NCBI RefSeq assembly: GCF_016904955.1
Contig: NZ_JADIKE010000038.1
Location: forward strand, 248,001-312,000
Direction of reading: 5' to 3'
From: Dyella flava
GTDB lineage: Bacteria; Pseudomonadota; Gammaproteobacteria; Xanthomonadales; Rhodanobacteraceae
DNA: 64,000 nt
Every line of letters starts with the position of its first letter. The stretch's first letter is position 1. The notes under the pieces are model-generated. The model searched no databases, had not been told where the DNA came from, and saw nothing but the letters and a program-made list of their open reading frames with translations. The translations under genes were made by a program, and so were the position numbers. Below, in pieces: positions 60,792-64,000 of this stretch.

Positions 60792-63539
60792 ATGTTGTCC
60801 GTGATGTCAGCGACCAGCCGGTGGCGTTGCCCATTGCCATTGCGCCGGGTAGTGCTGACGGTGCTGATTCTGAGTGGGATGACATCGCGGGTCTGCATGG
60901 CAGGCCCCGTGACGCCGATCAACCCGGCGGCTCCGAGTTCGCCGGTTGTTGCGGAACCTGTTTCGTTCAACAGTCTGTTCTTTCCCGGCGGCTCGGCGCC
61001 GCAAGTCGATTTGTCGCGTTTTGACCGGAGCGGGTATGTGGCGCCCGGGACTTACTACGGCGATATTTTTCTGAACAAGGCATGGCGCACGCGGGCTGAT
61101 ATCGTATTTGCCAATGTACCTGGCACGGACGATTCGGAGCCTTGCTACGACACGGTCGCGCTTGCAAGTTACGGTATCGATCTCGCCAAGGTCGCGTCTG
61201 ATCAGGCTTATCCCGCGCGAAAATCCATTCCAAAAGGTCGTTTCTGCGGCGATATCGGTGACTACATTCCCGGTGCTTCGGCCAGTTTCGACGGCAGTGA
61301 ACAGGCGCTGTCATTGTCGGTGCCGCAGATTTATATATCGCGTACCGCACGTGGTTATGTCGAGCCTTCCCAATGGGAGGCGGGCGTTGACGCCGGCGTG
61401 CTGAACTACACGGCCAACCTCTATAGCAGTGCGCAGCAAAGGCACACCAGCACCAGTGGTTATCTTGGCATCAATGCCTCGATGAACCTGGGCTCCTGGC
61501 ATGCCTATCACATCGGCTCGCTTAACTGGTCCCGGGCAATGGCCACCCGCTATCAGAGCAGCGCCACTTACTTGCAGCATGATATTCCCGCGTGGCGCAC
61601 GCAGTTGGTGGTGGGCGACACGTTCACCTCCGGCGACTTCTTCGACAGCGTGCGTTTACGCGGCGTGCGCCTGTATACCGACGATCGCATGCTTCCCCAG
61701 TCATTGCGCGGCTATGCGCCGGTGGTGCGCGGTGTAGCCGAAACGAACGCCCATGTGGTGATCCGTCAGAATGGATACATCATCTATGACACCACAGTGG
61801 CGCCTGGTCCTTTCGTCATCGACGATCTCTATCCCACGGGTTATGGCGGTGATCTGGATATCGAAATCACCGAGGCGGACGGCCGGGTGCGACGTTTCAG
61901 CCAGCCGTTTTCCGCAGTGCCCCAGTTATTGCGGCCCGGCGTTGATCGCTTGAGCCTGGCGGCTGGCAAGGTGAGTCAACAGAATCTGATCGATGCGCCG
62001 ATCATTTTGCAGGGGACGTATCAGCGGGGGCTTAGCAATCTGCTTACTGGCTATACCGGCGCGATTATCGGTAGCGGTTATTTCTCGACATTGATCGGTA
62101 CGGCTTTCAATACCCGTATCGGCGCGTTTTCCACGGACCTCACCTACGCTTCGACCAGCTTTACTGGTCAATCGACCCTTGACGGGGGCAGCTTGCGCGT
62201 CGGTTACGACAAGAATCTTGCGGGTTCGGGTACCAATCTGAGCGTGGCCGCGTACCGCTATTCCACCAGCGGGTTTGTGGGGCTCAATGATGCCGTCACC
62301 TTACGCGATGCCTATGCACGCGGTTACGGCAATGCGGTAGGGCGTCAGCGTAGCCGTATGGATATCACCCTCAATCAATCACTGGGTGATGGCAATCGCT
62401 ACGGCCAGCTTTATCTCAATGGCTCGATGGCCGACTACTGGAATCAGCACGGGCGGCAGGTCAATCTCACAGCGGGTTATAGCAATAACTGGAAACGGCT
62501 TAGCTACAACGTTTCCGTGCAGCGGACGCGGGACAGTGCGTCGCAGTTCCTGCCGAGTCCGGTGATCCAGTACGGTCTGCCTGACTATTTCAATGCCTCC
62601 ACCCCGCTGGCTGTTCGCGACACGCTGGTGTTCTTCAACGCTACCTTGCCGATGGGTCGCACGGACAAGTCGCCGACGCTCAGTACCATGATCAGCCACG
62701 CCAAAAGCACGGGCAGCAGTGAGCAGGCTTCCCTCACTGGCAGGGCTGGCAGTAACAACCGCGTTTCCTATGGCGCTACCGTTGGTCGTTCGGGCGATAG
62801 CAGTACGGCTGGGCTCAATGGCCAGTACAACGGCAACCGTGCCAACGTGTCGGGTTCTTATAGCTACGGCAGTGGCTACCAACAAGCGAGTATCGGTGCC
62901 ACCGGCACCATCGTTGCGCACCGGGGAGGAATGACCTTCTCGCCGCCCGCGGGCGACACCATCGGCTTGATCTACGCCCCGGGCGCCGCGGGGGCACAAG
63001 TGGGCAACACCCAGGGCGCGGTGGTGGATACGCATGGCTACGCCATCGTCCCCTATCTGATGCCTTACCAAGTCAATGCGGTTGCGTTGGATCCCAAGGG
63101 CGCGTCCGCCAATGTCGAGTTGAAAAATTCCGTCCAGAACGTTGCGCCACGTGCGGGCAGCGTGGTGCGCCTGGACTACCAGGTCGATAACAGCAGTTTG
63201 TTGCTGATCGACACCCAACTTCCGGATGGCCGACCGGTGCCGTTCGGGGCGGACGTGCTGAATGAGAAGGGCGACACGATCGGAGTGGTAGGGCAGGCTA
63301 GTCGCCTGATCGTTCGCGGTGTCGATGACAACGCCACGCTTACCGTGCGTTGGGGAAGCGGGAGCGACGAAAGCTGCCGCGTGCACGTTCACCTGCCACA
63401 GGCCGGTGACAAGCTGGACGATGTGCAGACGCTGCAAGCGCCGTGCACATCGTCAACGATTGATGAATCCACGACGCAGACACCTGCCATGCAACCGTCG
63501 ATTCCATCGCAAGCCGCTGTTGATGAACCGCAAGGCTGA
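60792..63539 (+). CDS. Outer-membrane fimbrial usher protein (FimD/PapC-like)
   Basis: 915 residues from ATG 60792 (GGAGAAGC just upstream), with a signal peptide. The N-terminal domain (SGYVAPGTYYGDIFLN...YDTVALASYGIDLAK) binds chaperone-subunit complexes. A 24-strand beta barrel with plug domain follows (RGYAPVVRGVAETNAHVVIRQNG is typical), then C-terminal domains with two Cys (DESCRVHVHLP, LQAPC). It assembles and secretes the pilus. A Pro/Thr/Ser tail follows. A TTG at 60741 gives a longer frame that lacks a good signal start. Confidence 0.95.
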   Translation: MLSVMSATSRWRCPLPLRRVVLTVLILSGMTSRVCMAGPVTPINPAAPSSPVVAEPVSFNSLFFPGGSAPQVDLSRFDRSGYVAPGTYYGDIFLNKAWRTRADIVFANVPGTDDSEPCYDTVALASYGIDLAKVASDQAYPARKSIPKGRFCGDIGDYIPGASASFDGSEQALSLSVPQIYISRTARGYVEPSQWEAGVDAGVLNYTANLYSSAQQRHTSTSGYLGINASMNLGSWHAYHIGSLNWSRAMATRYQSSATYLQHDIPAWRTQLVVGDTFTSGDFFDSVRLRGVRLYTDDRMLPQSLRGYAPVVRGVAETNAHVVIRQNGYIIYDTTVAPGPFVIDDLYPTGYGGDLDIEITEADGRVRRFSQPFSAVPQLLRPGVDRLSLAAGKVSQQNLIDAPIILQGTYQRGLSNLLTGYTGAIIGSGYFSTLIGTAFNTRIGAFSTDLTYASTSFTGQSTLDGGSLRVGYDKNLAGSGTNLSVAAYRYSTSGFVGLNDAVTLRDAYARGYGNAVGRQRSRMDITLNQSLGDGNRYGQLYLNGSMADYWNQHGRQVNLTAGYSNNWKRLSYNVSVQRTRDSASQFLPSPVIQYGLPDYFNASTPLAVRDTLVFFNATLPMGRTDKSPTLSTMISHAKSTGSSEQASLTGRAGSNNRVSYGATVGRSGDSSTAGLNGQYNGNRANVSGSYSYGSGYQQASIGATGTIVAHRGGMTFSPPAGDTIGLIYAPGAAGAQVGNTQGAVVDTHGYAIVPYLMPYQVNAVALDPKGASANVELKNSVQNVAPRAGSVVRLDYQVDNSSLLLIDTQLPDGRPVPFGADVLNEKGDTIGVVGQASRLIVRGVDDNATLTVRWGSGSDESCRVHVHLPQAGDKLDDVQTLQAPCTSSTIDESTTQTPAMQPSIPSQAAVDEPQG

Positions 63540-63734
63540 CATCGATGGTGGGCCAGAGCGTATCGCTCTAGCCAAGAGCGCGGCCATCGAAGACGACCAA
63601 TGGCGTTATACGTACAGCATGTGTCAGCGAAAGCCTATATTCCGCCACACCGCCACTTCGTTACTCTAGTGGGGTCATCGATGCAGTTCGCGAAACAGCC
63701 AACACCGATGACTCAGGCAGCCATGCTTGGAGGC

Positions 63735-63768
63735 GCGGATCGTGAGAGTTGACGCTCCCACGACCCGC
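63735..63768. other. Stem-loop after the fimbrial operon
   Basis: GCGGATCGTGAGAG pairs with CTCCCACGACCCGC (two mismatches) around loop TTGACG. It has no T-run. The right half TTGACGCTCCCACGACCCGC is close to a sequence at 36965-36985, next to the inverted-repeat element there. Confidence 0.5.
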
Positions 63769-63799
63769 TAAATCACAAACAACTGTAGAAGAGTTGCTC

Positions 63800-64000
63800 A
63801 TGATCTCCCAACATCATACGGCACCGCCGCGCCCCTCGGATTGCAACGATTCCGATTCTGGCCCCACCTTAAACCTCGACGGCACGCTCCCAACGCGGAG
63901 TTCGGGTCGGGAAATGCGGCAAATCCCCACATCCAGGCAGGCTGAACTTGCACTAGCCGTGCTTGCGGCTGAAGGCAAAGGCCGGGCGGACAACGCCTTC
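63800..64000 (+). CDS. Possible partial gene at the right edge
   Basis: An open frame of 67 codons from ATG 63800 (preceded by GAAGAG) runs off the window. It begins MISQHHTAPPRPSDCNDS, lacks a signal peptide, and ends in an Ala/Glu/Lys-rich helical part. It is not a fimbrial adhesin. It includes several rarer codons (TTA, AGG, CTA), so it may be chance. Function unknown. Confidence 0.3.
   Translation, partial: MISQHHTAPPRPSDCNDSDSGPTLNLDGTLPTRSSGREMRQIPTSRQAELALAVLAAEGKGRADNAF

Noticed and set aside
1..64000. tRNA, rRNA, CRISPR, insertion sequence or prophage
   Set aside because: I scanned for tRNA arms, spacer-repeat arrays and transposase or integrase motifs and saw none; a computed scan (tRNAscan, CRISPRCasFinder, ISfinder) would be decisive.

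Overview
The window is about 64 kb of GC-rich chromosome from a gammaproteobacterium, most likely of the order Lysobacterales (Xanthomonadales), family Rhodanobacteraceae (Dyella/Luteibacter/Rhodanobacter-like). The reasons are the rpoN-hpf-hprK-rapZ-EIIA-ptsH-ptsI gene order, an XAC0095-like small protein, a short H-NS-type nucleoid protein, and two abundant palindromic repeat families typical of this order. The call rests on gene order and recognisable proteins read by eye, not on a database search. No rRNA, tRNA, CRISPR array, insertion sequence or prophage was seen.

Layout. 1-8 kb: the end of an NtrC-type response regulator, an unrelated lower-GC membrane protein, an NtrY-like sensor kinase, a stomatin/NfeD pair and a ThrE-type exporter. 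8-21 kb: repeat-rich spacers, H-NS, proS, pssA, a candidate diverged DNA polymerase III psi subunit (holD-like) overlapping rimI, valS, a glycosyltransferase-like gene, tsaB, and the divergent yeiH/yeiE pair. 21-31.5 kb (minus strand): the LPS-transport/nitrogen-PTS block kdsD-kdsC-lptC-lptA-lptB-rpoN-hpf-hprK-rapZ-EIIA-ptsH-ptsI, without ptsN. 31.6-39.7 kb: ibaG-murA, a DUF3108-purN-purM group on the minus strand, then DUF2066, a CDP-alcohol phosphotransferase, an AI-2E family permease and hda. 39.7-41.8 kb: a run of four small VOC-fold proteins and one monooxygenase-like protein. 41.8-49.7 kb: suhB, trmJ, a CNNM/CBS transporter, DUF47-pit phosphate uptake, an alkyltransferase-like protein and recQ. 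49.8-52.6 kb: small envelope proteins (MliC-like lipoprotein, secreted thioredoxin, CcdA-like reductant carrier, double PepSY-like protein). 52.8-64 kb: a large hybrid sensor kinase, a DUF389 membrane protein, a NarL-type regulator and a chaperone-usher fimbrial operon, ending in a possible partial gene.

How it fits together. Envelope building dominates: Kdo synthesis and LPS transport, MurA, phospholipid head-group enzymes and fimbriae. The PTS proteins here have no sugar permease, so with HprK, RapZ and sigma-54 they look like a regulatory phosphorelay. The right end looks like an acquired surface-structure island controlled by its own two-component pair.

The most unusual observations are the compound palindromes placed at three convergent gene junctions (one supplies the stop codons of both neighbours), the putative missing holD, two further long inverted-repeat elements at 35.7-37.1 kb, the VOC cluster, and RNA hairpins in the fimbrial operon. 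I did not find a clearly novel multi-gene system; the hybrid kinase-DUF389-regulator-fimbria arrangement is the best candidate for an undescribed regulatory unit.
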